NCBI GenBank assembly: GCA_029978705.1
Contig: JAPOIY010000016.1
Location: forward strand, 1-57,806
Reading direction: 5' to 3'
DNA: 57,806 nucleotides
From: Actinomycetota bacterium
Lineage (GTDB): Bacteria > Actinomycetota > Actinomycetes > S36-B12 > GCA-2699445
Shown here: positions 10,643-19,022 of the stretch, in pieces
How positions within the stretch are numbered: the stretch's first letter is position 1
How the letters are laid out: every line of letters begins with the position of its first letter
Position numbers and translations under genes: made by a program
The notes under the pieces: generated by a model
What the model was told of the DNA's origin: nothing
The model's database searches: none
Seen by the model: only the letters and a program-made list of their open reading frames with translations

Positions 10643-11887
10643 ATGCGCAGCCGTCTTCTCACCGTCGTCCTCGCCACTGCCCTCGCCGTCGGGTTCCTGG
10701 GAACCCCGGACGCCTCCGCGGACCCGGCCCTCGTGGGCACCTACGCGGTGTCGGCGGTGGGGCCCAACAACCAGATCGCCGTCGGGCCGGACGACAACAT
10801 GTGGGTCACGCTGGACGGGGGTGTCACCGACATCGCCCGCATCACCCCCGCCGGCGCGGTGACCGAGTTCGACCTGCCGGGGGTCGCCGGGGCCGTCGGG
10901 GTGGCCGCCGCCAACGGCCAGGTCTGGGTGACCTACCCCAACGGGGTCGCCCGCTTCACCCCCGGGAACCCGGTGGGCACGACCGCGACCACGGCCATCG
11001 CTGCTATCACGGACCCCCGCGGCATGATCATGGGACCGGACGGCAACCTGTGGACCGCCAGCCTGGACAAGGTCGTCAGCATCACCCCGGCGATGCCAGC
11101 CGCCTTCACCGTGTATCCGGCCACCGGCCTCGTGGCCGCGCGGGCGATCGCCAGCGGCGGCGGCTCACTGTGGATCGCCGACTTCGCCGGCGCGCAGGTC
11201 GTGAAGGTCACCCCCACCGGCACCGCCACCACCTTTGCCACCGGCGGCGGCCCGCAGGGGGTCGCGGCCAGCCCGGCCGGCACTGCGGCCGTGGCCAACC
11301 CGGGTACCGCGCCCCAGACCATCGGACTGCTGCCGCCGCTCGTGACCGTCCCGGTCCCCGCCACCGACCCGTTCGGCGCCACCTACGCCGGCGACGGTGC
11401 GTTCTGGGTCGCGCAGTTCCTCACTGACTCCCTGGCCCGGCTGACCCCCACCGCCGCCCTGACGACGCCCATCGTCTTCCCCGCCGGGTCGGGGCCGCGC
11501 CAGTTGACCACCGGACCCGCGAACACGTTGTGGGTGACCCTCGACACCACCAACCGCGTCGCGCAGGTCACGGGCGTGACAGCACCGCCGACGCCGACCC
11601 CGGACACCCTCATCACCAAGGCTCCCCCGGGCCAGATCACGACGGGGGCAGCCTGGCGCCGCCTGACGTTCCGGTTCACCTCCGACATCGCCGGGGCGCA
11701 GTTCTCCTGCCGCCTCGTGCGGTTCACCCCCGCGCGCGTGGCCCCGCCGTGGGGTCCCTGCACCAGTCCGACGCGCTACCGCGTCCGCTCCGGGCGGCGG
11801 TACACGTTCGCGGTGCGCGCGGCCGCGGGCGGCGTACTCGACCCGACACCGGCGAAAGCCAAGGTGCAGATCTTCCGCAGGCGCTGA
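10643..11887 (+). CDS. secreted Vgb-like beta-propeller protein
   Basis: Exported protein of 414 residues with a clear signal peptide (hydrophobic LLTVVLATALAVGFLG, cleavage near ASA). Residues about 30-310 form repeats like ...ITPAGAVTEFDLPG... and GPDGNLWTASLDKVV, resembling virginiamycin B lyase-type or SMP-30 propellers. The C-terminal part (DTLITKAPPGQITTGAAWRR onward) is an Ig-like module with FSCRL and GPCTSPTRYRVRSGRRYTF, widespread in secreted actinobacterial proteins. The catalytic histidines of true Vgb lyase are not evident, so I do not assign that reaction. GGAGG lies about 14 nt before the ATG. It follows the GH3 gene by 42 bp but need not be functionally linked. Confidence 0.75.
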   Translation: MRSRLLTVVLATALAVGFLGTPDASADPALVGTYAVSAVGPNNQIAVGPDDNMWVTLDGGVTDIARITPAGAVTEFDLPGVAGAVGVAAANGQVWVTYPNGVARFTPGNPVGTTATTAIAAITDPRGMIMGPDGNLWTASLDKVVSITPAMPAAFTVYPATGLVAARAIASGGGSLWIADFAGAQVVKVTPTGTATTFATGGGPQGVAASPAGTAAVANPGTAPQTIGLLPPLVTVPVPATDPFGATYAGDGAFWVAQFLTDSLARLTPTAALTTPIVFPAGSGPRQLTTGPANTLWVTLDTTNRVAQVTGVTAPPTPTPDTLITKAPPGQITTGAAWRRLTFRFTSDIAGAQFSCRLVRFTPARVAPPWGPCTSPTRYRVRSGRRYTFAVRAAAGGVLDPTPAKAKVQIFRRR

Positions 11888-11941
11888 CGCGGCTGCGTGT
11901 TGGTCCCACCGCACCGCGACCGGTCCGCGCACCATGAGGGC

Positions 11942-12388
11942 ATGCCTCTGCCGCAGGATCTGTCCCGCTCATTGACCCGGCGTCTCTTCGACGGCGACCT
12001 GCCGGGTCCCGTCTACGCGGCAGTCGGACTGGTCGACGAGATGACGGAGCAGACCCGCACGGCGGTCACGGTGGCCTGGAATGCGCCGCGCACGGTGAGC
12101 GGCAGCGCCGCCCAGCGGTACGCGGACTGGGTGGCGCGGGGGCAGAGCCGCTCGGTCGAGGTCGCCACGGAGCGGGTCGTGCGGGAACGTGTCGCCCGGT
12201 GGGAGGACCGGGTGGCCCCCACAGCTGCCCGGGCGACCGCCCGCTGGAACGAACGCCGCCGCCGGTGGCGGGCCACCCGCGCGGCGGGACGGGCGTCCGC
12301 TGCCGCCCAGCGGGCGCGCACCGCAGCCGAACGGTTCAACGAGATGAACTCCCCTGTCCTTGCCGACGACCCTTCTCCTCGACCCTGA
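11942..12388 (+). CDS. uncharacterised Ala/Arg-rich protein
   Basis: A 148-residue protein I do not recognise. It starts MPLPQDLSRSLTRRLFDGDL and has a helical, very Arg/Ala-rich C-terminal half (RWNERRRRWRATRAAGRASA) that could form a basic coiled coil. There is no membrane segment or signal peptide. Codon use is like its neighbours and the reading frame is cleaner than the opposite strand. It ends 4 bp before the stop of the convergent lipoprotein gene. Function unknown. Confidence 0.55.
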   Translation: MPLPQDLSRSLTRRLFDGDLPGPVYAAVGLVDEMTEQTRTAVTVAWNAPRTVSGSAAQRYADWVARGQSRSVEVATERVVRERVARWEDRVAPTAARATARWNERRRRWRATRAAGRASAAAQRARTAAERFNEMNSPVLADDPSPRP

Positions 12389-12392
12389 GTCC

Positions 12393-13367
12393 TCACTCGT
12401 ACAGCACGTAGTCGGGACGGGGCTTCAGCTGCATGACCTGCTTGGGCGTCATCAGCACGCTGCCCCACGGCGGGCTGGTGTCCTCTTTGTAGAACAGTTT
12501 GAAGCCCGGGTGGATGTACTTGGGCTGGTTCTGTACGAGCTCCTCGTACTTCGCGATCTTGTCCGCGGGGCCACCCAACCCATCGATGGAGCGGATGAGC
12601 ACGACGCCCGGGTGGGGTTTGAGGCCGCGGATCTTCTCCACGGCGGCCTCGTTGAACTGGTGGAACACCATGACCTTCTCCGGCAGGTTGCCCTCGGCCA
12701 CGATCTGCGCCAGGTACTCCGCCGCGTCGTTCAGCTCAGGCCCGTCGGACCGGCCGAGGTTCACCCCGGGGATCTCGCCGGGATCCATGGCCCACTCCGG
12801 GTCGAGCGCCACCCCCACGTCGGGTTCCCGCAGGAACTTCTCGTAGTGCTTCATCTCGGGCATGAACTCCGAACGCCCCGGCTGGATGTTCAGAAGTAGC
12901 ATCGCATCGCACCGGCGCGCTGCATCCAGGTAGAACTGCACGTCCTTGTTCTTCACTCGGGTGCGGTAACTGCCGTCGGACTGGGGCGAGCCGTGCACCA
13001 CCACGGGGATGTACTCGAACACGGGCATGATCTGCTTGCCGTACTCGTACTGACGCCCGACCCGCTCGATCTCCCGGCACACCTTGTCGAGGTCACCGGT
13101 CAGGCGCCCCATGTCAGCGGCCGGGTCCACCCGGACCCCGGAGTACCCCACGAGGCGGTAGTCCGGGAACACCGTGTACCCACCGCGGGGCAGTTCCGGC
13201 ATGGGAGGGGGGCTGGGCTGCATGTCGTCGCCCGCCTCGGAGCGGATGGAGGCACCGTCCCCGGTGGGGGACGCGGGCTGGGCGCACCCCCCCAGCGACA
13301 GGACCGTGGCAGCTACCCCCGCCGTCACCAGCACCCACCGGACGCCCCCGCCCCAACACCCGACCAC
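12393..13367 (-). CDS. conserved lipoprotein of unknown function
   Basis: A 324-residue lipoprotein. The N-terminus has the hydrophobic stretch WVLVTAGVAATVLSLGGC, whose SLGGC is a good lipobox. The mature protein has an acidic Pro-rich linker (MQPSPPPMPELPRGG) and then a compact domain with YRLVGYSGVRVDP, EYIPVVVHGSPQSDGSYRTR, LLLNIQPGRSEF, DVGVALDPEWAM and KVMVFHQFNEAAVEKI. These look like strands of a barrel-type fold, possibly glycosidase-like, but I see no defined family motif. GTG 13367 was chosen because AGGAGG lies 7 nt upstream. It is divergent from the response regulator. Confidence 0.75.
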   Translation of the reverse strand: MVGCWGGGVRWVLVTAGVAATVLSLGGCAQPASPTGDGASIRSEAGDDMQPSPPPMPELPRGGYTVFPDYRLVGYSGVRVDPAADMGRLTGDLDKVCREIERVGRQYEYGKQIMPVFEYIPVVVHGSPQSDGSYRTRVKNKDVQFYLDAARRCDAMLLLNIQPGRSEFMPEMKHYEKFLREPDVGVALDPEWAMDPGEIPGVNLGRSDGPELNDAAEYLAQIVAEGNLPEKVMVFHQFNEAAVEKIRGLKPHPGVVLIRSIDGLGGPADKIAKYEELVQNQPKYIHPGFKLFYKEDTSPPWGSVLMTPKQVMQLKPRPDYVLYE

Positions 13368-13500
13368 GGCCCACCCTCCTGATTCGCAGTCCCCGCAGGG
13401 TAACCGCAGCCTCGCGTGCTGCCGAAAACCGCGACCGGCGGTTCGGGAGCAATCCGTTGCCAGTCTTCGGGGTAACCGCAGATCGACTCGCCGGTTCCGA

Positions 13501-13513
13501 TACTTTTGCTCCA
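13501..13513 (+). promoter_or_regulatory. -10 element directly before the response regulator start (leaderless type)
   Basis: TACTTT at 13501-13506 is followed by 7 nt and then the ATG at 13514, with no Shine-Dalgarno sequence between. This spacing puts transcription start at or next to the A of ATG. Confidence 0.5.
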
Positions 13514-14203
13514 ATGAAGCCGAAGGCTCTCCTTGTCGAGGACACCGCCGAGTTCGCGATGCTCGGCGCCAATCTGCTGTCCCGGGAAGGCTACGAGGTC
13601 GTCGAGGCCGGTGACGGGGAGACGGCCCTCACCCGGGCGCGCGAGGTGAACCCGGAACTCGTCCTGCTGGATGTGGCGTTGCCGGGGATCGACGGGTTCG
13701 AGGTGTGCCGCCGGCTCCGCGAATTCTCCGACGCCTACGTGATCATGGTCACGGCCCGCACCGAGGAGATCGACCGCGTCGTCGGGCTGACGGTGGGCGC
13801 GGACGACTATGTGACCAAGCCGTTCTCGGCCCGCGAGCTCGCCGCCCGGATCGCCGCGATGCGCCGCCGTCCCCGGCAGCAGCCCAATCCGGATGTGCGC
13901 CACTTCGCCGACCTGGCGATCGATACCGGCGCCCGCGAGGTCCACTTGGCGGGACAGCCGGTGCCGCTCACCCGTATCGAGTACGAACTGCTCGAACGGC
14001 TGTCCTCGGCGCCCCGGCGGTCCTTCACCCGCGTGCAGCTCCTCGACTCGGTGTGGGGGGGCGAGTGGTACGGGGACAGCCATGCCGTCGACGTGCACAT
14101 GGCGAATCTGCGCAAGAAGCTCGGCGAGAGCGGCGGCGACCCCCGGTTCATCCGGACCGTGCGCGGAGTCGGATTCCGGTTCGAGGTCCCCGAGGACGAG
14201 TGA
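13514..14203 (+). CDS. OmpR/PhoB-family response regulator, orphan
   Basis: DNA-binding response regulator of 229 residues. The receiver domain (1-115) has the acidic pair in LLVEDT, phospho-acceptor Asp53 in LVLLDVALPG, and Lys102 in DDYVTKPFS. The C-terminal winged helix contains PLTRIEYELLERL, VDVHMANLRKKLGE and TVRGVGFRF. No histidine kinase lies nearby, so it is an orphan or is served from elsewhere. A possible target is its own divergent promoter region shared with the lipoprotein gene. A likely leaderless -10 lies 7 nt upstream of the ATG. Confidence 0.95.
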   Translation: MKPKALLVEDTAEFAMLGANLLSREGYEVVEAGDGETALTRAREVNPELVLLDVALPGIDGFEVCRRLREFSDAYVIMVTARTEEIDRVVGLTVGADDYVTKPFSARELAARIAAMRRRPRQQPNPDVRHFADLAIDTGAREVHLAGQPVPLTRIEYELLERLSSAPRRSFTRVQLLDSVWGGEWYGDSHAVDVHMANLRKKLGESGGDPRFIRTVRGVGFRFEVPEDE

Positions 14204-14258
14204 CCTGGGCGATGGCAGCGGGCTGCCCGCCCTGACAGGATGACGAGCGGGAGGACCT

Positions 14259-14981
14259 GTGCCCGTCGCTGTTCCCATCGTGGCTGGGACCGCCATCCGG
14301 GGGGTGGCGGCCACCGTCATGATGCGTGGTGTCCTGGAGCGTCACCCGAACGCCTTCCTGATCACCCTGGCGCAGTTCGGGGTCACCCTCCCCCTGCACC
14401 GCTCGCAGCGCCCGCTGGCCCGCGACATCCGCCGCGGGCTGGCCGAACAGGGGCGGCCGGCGGACGCTCCCATCGTCCTCGTGGGCCATTCCCAAGGAGC
14501 GCTGGCGTGCCTGCGGTACGCCGTGGACCATCCCGACCAGGTCCAGCACGTGGTCAGCGTCGGCGCTCCCTGGCACGGCTCCCGCAGTGCGGCGCGGGTG
14601 GCCCGACTGCTGACCGTGAGATCGCGGACTCTGGCGCCCGCCCTGACGGACATGGCAGAGGGGTCCGATTTCCTCACGCGGCTGCATGAGGACCTACCCG
14701 TCGTCGCCGACCGGGTGACCAACATCTACAGCACGCGGGAGATCGTCATCCAGCCGTACACGGCGGCCCACATCGACGTGCCAGGTGTCTCCAACGTCCT
14801 GATCGCCACCGACGAGGAGGTGCGCCGCCATCTGATGAGTTTCCCCGAACTCCCGCTGGACGATCACATCCCGGGCAAGGTCACCCATCTCGGGGAGATG
14901 AACACGCCGCAGGTGCGGGCCCTGATCTGGACGATCGTGGACCGCGTGTCCGCGGACCTGCGGTCGCGGGGGGAACGGTAG
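14259..14981 (+). CDS. alpha/beta-hydrolase, lipase-like
   Basis: A 240-residue alpha/beta-hydrolase. The nucleophile elbow is VLVGHSQGAL with Ser78, followed by YAVDHPDQVQHVVSVGAPWHG, as in lipase/esterase families. The likely catalytic His lies in KVTHLGEMNTPQVRAL near the C-terminus; the acid residue is less certain. The usual HG oxyanion segment is not obvious at the N-terminus. There is no clear signal peptide. GTG 14259 follows GGGAGG at good spacing. Its stop overlaps the GTG of the next gene (TAGTG), so it is translationally coupled to the membrane protein that follows. Confidence 0.8.
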   Translation: MPVAVPIVAGTAIRGVAATVMMRGVLERHPNAFLITLAQFGVTLPLHRSQRPLARDIRRGLAEQGRPADAPIVLVGHSQGALACLRYAVDHPDQVQHVVSVGAPWHGSRSAARVARLLTVRSRTLAPALTDMAEGSDFLTRLHEDLPVVADRVTNIYSTREIVIQPYTAAHIDVPGVSNVLIATDEEVRRHLMSFPELPLDDHIPGKVTHLGEMNTPQVRALIWTIVDRVSADLRSRGER

Positions 14982-16849
14982 TGGCGCGGGCCCCCCGGTG
15001 GATCGCGGCGCTCCTGCTCGCCGGCGAGGCCGTCGCAGTCGTGACCCCGGTCTCGGCGGCCAGCGGCTACGTCGCCGGGGCGCAGACCATCGGCAAGGCC
15101 CTGCGGTTCGTTCCGGTCCCCGACGTCGTCGGCCAGGGGTTCGCCCAGGCGCTGACCCCGCTGCTCACCGTGCTCCTGCTGCTGGCCGCCTGGGGGGTCG
15201 GGCACGCCGCGCGGGGGGTGGGGGCGCTGCTCCTGCAACCGGGGGTGCTGGCGTTCGCGTGGATACCGTTCCTGGCGCCGCTGGCCGCCCTCGACCCGGC
15301 GGGGCCATGGCCGCTCACCGTTCTCGTCGCGGCAACGGTGGTGTGCCTGGTGGTCGTCCTCGCCGGCGGCCGCGACGCCGGGGCGCCCCACGGGCACCGC
15401 CGGTGGTGGTGGCTGACCGCCTACGCCCTGGGCATCGTCGTCTTCGCTGCCGTCGGGGGCCTGTCGCGCTCGCTGCCGTCCGGACCGGCCGATCTGCTGG
15501 CCGACCCCGGCGGCGGCACTCCCCCCGCCGCCGGACCCCCGGGCGCGGGCACGCCGCAGAACCCGGGCCTGGCGGCCAACCCCTACAACAGCATTCACAA
15601 CGACTCGTGGGCCACCGACTCCTCCCCGCGGCCCGCCGGTCCCGCCCAGCCGGGCAGCGCCGCCGTGGACTCGCTGTTCACCGGGGGGGACTGCGCCACC
15701 ATCACCTTCGACTCCCGCGGCCGTCTGGTGACCTTGTGCTCGACGCTGACCGCCGTCCTCGCCTACGTGGTCGACCCCTCCGACCTGAGCGTCCTCCACC
15801 AGGAGACCGTGGGCTCCCGCACCCCCGACCTGACGGACTTCTCCGGTGGCGGCTATTTCGTGCTCGACGACCGTGACCGCATCGTCTTCCCCGCCGCCGG
15901 GGGCGTCATCCGCGTGCTGACGACGGAGCCGGCCATCGCCCCGGCCGCGGCCATCCCGGTGACCGACGCCCTCCTGCCCGACGAGAAGATCACGTCGGTG
16001 CTGCCCGACTGGCGGGGCAGGTACTGGTTCGTCGGCAATCGTGGCAGTGTCGGCGTCGTCGGGGAGCGCGGCGGCCCAGCGCGCTCGCTCAATCTGGGAC
16101 AGGAGTCCATCGAGAACTCGTTCGCGGTGACCCGCAATGCGGTCTACGTGGTGACGGGAGCCGCCCTGTACCGCCTGTGGGCCCGCCCGAACCGGGAGCC
16201 GGTCGTGCGGTGGCGCACTCCCTACGACGTGGGCGAGCGCCCCAAACCCGGCCAGACCAGCCGGGCGTCGGGCACCACCCCGACGGTGTTCGCCGGGGGG
16301 CGCCTGGTCGCGATCACCGACAACGGCGACCCCGACATGCATCTCGTTGTGGCCCGCACCCGCGACGGCCGGGTCACGTGCGACATCCCCGCGTTCGGCG
16401 GGGGCACCGCCGCGAACGAGAACTCCCTGATCGCCGCCGGCAACCGCCTCGTGGTGGAGAACAACTACGGCTATCGGCCCCCGATCACGGCCACGGCGGG
16501 CGGACACAGCACGACGCCCGGCCTGGCGGCCTTCACCGTCGCGCCCCGCACGGGAAGCTGCCGTCCGCACTGGCGCAACGACACCGTCACCATCCCCTCG
16601 CTGGTGTCCAAGGCCAGCCTCGTGGGCAACCAGGTGCTGACCTACACGAAACCCGCGGACCCGCGTGGCGTCGACGCCTGGTACTTCACCGGCGTGGACC
16701 TCACCAGCGGGCAGGTGGCATGGCGGCGGCTCGCCGGCACCGGGATCGCGTTCAACAACCACTACGCGGCCGCGGCGCTCAGCCCGTCGGGCGACCTGCT
16801 CGTCGGGACGGTCAACGGCATCGTCCGCCTGCGCAACGGTGCGGGCTGA
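14981..16849 (+). CDS. membrane-anchored protein with extracellular propeller-like domain
   Basis: A 622-residue protein coupled to the preceding hydrolase. It has a first hydrophobic segment (IAALLLAGEAVAVVTPVSA), further membrane segments around residues 45-165 (LLTVLLLLAAWGVG, LTVLVAATVVCLVVVLAGG, LTAYALGIVVFAAVGGL), and a Gly/Pro linker. The soluble C-terminal part of about 430 residues has repeated four-strand motifs (YVVDPSDLSVLHQETVGS, GYFVLDDRDRIVFPA, YWFVGNRGSVGVVGE, VRLRNGAG) that resemble a PQQ-type or YVTN propeller. No catalytic motif is visible. The coupling suggests a paired surface function. Confidence 0.75.
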   Translation: MARAPRWIAALLLAGEAVAVVTPVSAASGYVAGAQTIGKALRFVPVPDVVGQGFAQALTPLLTVLLLLAAWGVGHAARGVGALLLQPGVLAFAWIPFLAPLAALDPAGPWPLTVLVAATVVCLVVVLAGGRDAGAPHGHRRWWWLTAYALGIVVFAAVGGLSRSLPSGPADLLADPGGGTPPAAGPPGAGTPQNPGLAANPYNSIHNDSWATDSSPRPAGPAQPGSAAVDSLFTGGDCATITFDSRGRLVTLCSTLTAVLAYVVDPSDLSVLHQETVGSRTPDLTDFSGGGYFVLDDRDRIVFPAAGGVIRVLTTEPAIAPAAAIPVTDALLPDEKITSVLPDWRGRYWFVGNRGSVGVVGERGGPARSLNLGQESIENSFAVTRNAVYVVTGAALYRLWARPNREPVVRWRTPYDVGERPKPGQTSRASGTTPTVFAGGRLVAITDNGDPDMHLVVARTRDGRVTCDIPAFGGGTAANENSLIAAGNRLVVENNYGYRPPITATAGGHSTTPGLAAFTVAPRTGSCRPHWRNDTVTIPSLVSKASLVGNQVLTYTKPADPRGVDAWYFTGVDLTSGQVAWRRLAGTGIAFNNHYAAAALSPSGDLLVGTVNGIVRLRNGAG

Positions 16850-16866
16850 ACCGGCAGGCTAGGACC

Positions 16867-17583
16867 ATGTCCCTCCCGCTGCGGCCCGGCCCCCTGCCCA
16901 CGTACGCGTGGGCGAGCGCACCCCCCGACCGGGTTCCCGTCGGGAGGATCGCCGGCGCCCTCCCCCCGGTCGTCGCCCCGGCCCCGGAGGGTCTCCCCGA
17001 CGCCCCACCCCCGGTCGCGGGCGACCTGGTGGAGGTCGCCCATCCCCGCATCCGTGTCCTGGGCGCCTACTTCCACGAAGGCTGGCCGTTCTCCCGGCCC
17101 GGCGCCCTGCTGCGTCCCGAGGTCGCCCGCCGTCTGCAGCAGGCCGCGGAGTCGCTGCCCGAGGGGGTCGGGCTGGCGGTGTGGGACGCGTGGCGCGATC
17201 CCCGGCTGCAGCAGGTCCTGCACGACACCGTCTACCAGGACGCCACGCTGCCGCCCGGGTTCGTCGCGGAGCCGGACCCGGATCCCCGGCACTGCCCGCC
17301 ACACGCCAGCGGCGGCACGGTGGATCTCACCCTGACGTGGCACAACACCGCGCTGGCGCTGGGAACCGGCTTCGACGCGTTCGTGCCCGACGCCGCGGCC
17401 GCTGCCCTGGAACCCGACGGCCCCGCACCCGCCCGTGACCTGCGCCGGCTCCTCGCCGCCGCGATGGGAGGCGCCGGCTTCGTCGTCCACCCCCAGGAGT
17501 GGTGGCATTGGGAGCACGGGACCCGCATGTGGGCCGCCCTCACCGGGGACGCCCCGACGTACGGCCGCGTCACCCCGGGCTGA
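16867..17583 (+). CDS. D-alanyl-D-alanine dipeptidase (VanX/DdpX family)
   Basis: Zinc dipeptidase of 238 residues. The metal and catalytic set is intact: His146 and Asp153 in HASGGTVD, and Glu211 and His214 in EWWHWEH. Arg110 in VWDAWRDP matches the conserved substrate arginine. The family cleaves D-Ala-D-Ala, either in glycopeptide resistance or in wall turnover. No vanHA ligase or vanRS pair is adjacent, so a role in peptidoglycan recycling is more likely than resistance. There is no signal peptide. The ATG is 17 nt after the upstream stop, and the gene converges on the MgtE-like gene with a 7-bp gap. Confidence 0.88.
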   Translation: MSLPLRPGPLPTYAWASAPPDRVPVGRIAGALPPVVAPAPEGLPDAPPPVAGDLVEVAHPRIRVLGAYFHEGWPFSRPGALLRPEVARRLQQAAESLPEGVGLAVWDAWRDPRLQQVLHDTVYQDATLPPGFVAEPDPDPRHCPPHASGGTVDLTLTWHNTALALGTGFDAFVPDAAAAALEPDGPAPARDLRRLLAAAMGGAGFVVHPQEWWHWEHGTRMWAALTGDAPTYGRVTPG

Positions 17584-17590
17584 CCGGTTC

Positions 17591-18544
17591 TCACAGCAGC
17601 CACGTCACGATGAGGCCGTAGCAGATGATCGTCAGCAGGTCCTGGACGACGGTGGCCAGCGGACCGGAGCCGTAGGCCGGGTCGCGCCCCAGCCGGGCCA
17701 GCAGGTACGGCAGCAGCATCGCGACCACGGAGGCCACCGCACACGACACGAACAGGGACAGGCCGACGGCCGCCATGACCGTCGCGTCACCGAAGACGAG
17801 GATGCCGGCCGGGATGAACAGCAGCGCGACGATCACGCCGATGATGAGACCGGTCAGCGCCTCGCGGCGCGCGACCCGGGCCACCGGCACGCCCACCGAC
17901 AGCCCGCGCACCACGACCGTCTCGGTCTGGGTGCCGACGGCGTCCGCCATGTAGACCACCCCGGGCAGGAAGAAGGCCAGGATCACCTGGCGGCTGATGG
18001 ACTCCTCGAACGAGGCCACCACCATGGCCGCGACCATGGCTCCGACCAGTCCGACCAGCAACCACGGCAGCCGATGCCGTACGCGCCGGGGGACGGACTC
18101 CACCGTGCGGGACCGCACGGCGTCCGCGTCGTGGACCACACCGGCCAGCCGCGAGAGGTCCTCCTCGTGCTCCATGAGCAGCACCTGCATGATGCGGTTG
18201 GGCGGAACGATGCCGTGGAAGGTGCCGTCGGCGCCCACCACGGCCAGGCTCGACTCGCCGTGGGCCACCATGACCCACGCCGCCACCTCCTGGTCGACAC
18301 CCGGCCCGACGATGGGCGGGTAGCGGTCCATCAGGTCGACCACCGGCGTCCGGGCGGGCGCCCCGAGCAGGCGCTCGACGGGGGCCAGTCCCACCAACTC
18401 GTCCCCCGCCAGGACGGGGATGTCGGCGACCGAGTCGAAGTCGCCCCCCACCATCGCCCGGCGCACGCTGCCCGCGTCCTGGTCCGGGGCCGCCCGGGGG
18501 ACCCGGTCGGTGGCCAGATGCACGATCGTCGCCGTACTGCTCAT
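17591..18544 (-). CDS. MgtE-family divalent cation transporter lacking the N domain
   Basis: A 317-residue protein with two CBS domains (about residues 20-140, with IPVLAGDELVGLAPVERLL and SLAVVGADGTFHGIVPP) and a five-segment MgtE membrane domain (FLPGVVYMADAVGTQTETVVVRGLSVG is the pore-region signature). Typical MgtE of about 450 residues has an additional N-terminal superhelical domain that gates the channel with magnesium; it is absent here. ATG 18544 has GGAGAC just upstream, and 90 bp separates it from the divergent cupin, so the missing domain is not simply a mis-called start. Probable Mg2+ or Co2+ transport. Confidence 0.85.
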   Translation of the reverse strand: MSSTATIVHLATDRVPRAAPDQDAGSVRRAMVGGDFDSVADIPVLAGDELVGLAPVERLLGAPARTPVVDLMDRYPPIVGPGVDQEVAAWVMVAHGESSLAVVGADGTFHGIVPPNRIMQVLLMEHEEDLSRLAGVVHDADAVRSRTVESVPRRVRHRLPWLLVGLVGAMVAAMVVASFEESISRQVILAFFLPGVVYMADAVGTQTETVVVRGLSVGVPVARVARREALTGLIIGVIVALLFIPAGILVFGDATVMAAVGLSLFVSCAVASVVAMLLPYLLARLGRDPAYGSGPLATVVQDLLTIICYGLIVTWLL

Positions 18545-18635
18545 GTCTCCAGTGTCCGCCGGGGCGCGGCGGCCTGTCATGGGGCGTGGCATGGTCGGCG
18601 ACGACATGACAGAGTCGGTCCCGGAGGCGAGGAAC

Positions 18636-19019
18636 ATGGAGCGCAACGATCTCGGACGGGTGATCGTCGACACCCCGGTGGACATCGACGCCATCGACTG
18701 GGTCGCTCACGGCGACCATCCCGGCGTGCGTCACAAGGTGCTGTGGCAGTCGGGCACCACGGTTCTGGGCCTCATGCAGATCGACGCGGGCGCGCAGAAC
18801 CCCGAGCACACCCACCACGGCGCCCACCACCACATCCTGATGATCGAGGGCAGCTGCCGGATGCTGGGACGCGACCTGCCCGCGGGATCGTACGTCTACG
18901 TCCCGCCGGGAGTGCCCCACGCGGCGGTCAACGACAGCGCGGAGTCCTGCACGTTCTTCTACACGTACCGTCCCGTCGAGGTGGATCCCATGGCCGACGA
19001 GCCCCCGATCGTCGCCTGA
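18636..19019 (+). CDS. small cupin-domain protein
   Basis: A 127-residue single-domain cupin. Cupin motif 1 is visible as HTHHGAHHHILMIEGSCRMLG, rich in metal-binding His, and motif 2 as GSYVYVPPGVPHAAVN. I chose ATG 18636 because GGAGG lies 8 nt upstream; in-frame ATGs at 18591 and 18606 would add 15 or 10 residues. The reaction is unknown: cupins include dioxygenases, isomerases and sugar or metal binding proteins. It is divergent from the MgtE-like gene and convergent with the WS/DGAT gene (3-bp gap). Confidence 0.8.
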   Translation: MERNDLGRVIVDTPVDIDAIDWVAHGDHPGVRHKVLWQSGTTVLGLMQIDAGAQNPEHTHHGAHHHILMIEGSCRMLGRDLPAGSYVYVPPGVPHAAVNDSAESCTFFYTYRPVEVDPMADEPPIVA

Positions 19020-19022
19020 GTG

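Noticed and set aside
10643-11887. True virginiamycin B lyase
   Set aside because: The propeller repeats are similar, but no catalytic histidine pattern is visible, and the C-terminal Ig-like module is not part of that enzyme.
16867-17583. Glycopeptide resistance cassette
   Set aside because: Only the VanX-type dipeptidase is present; there is no vanH, vanA or vanRS next to it.
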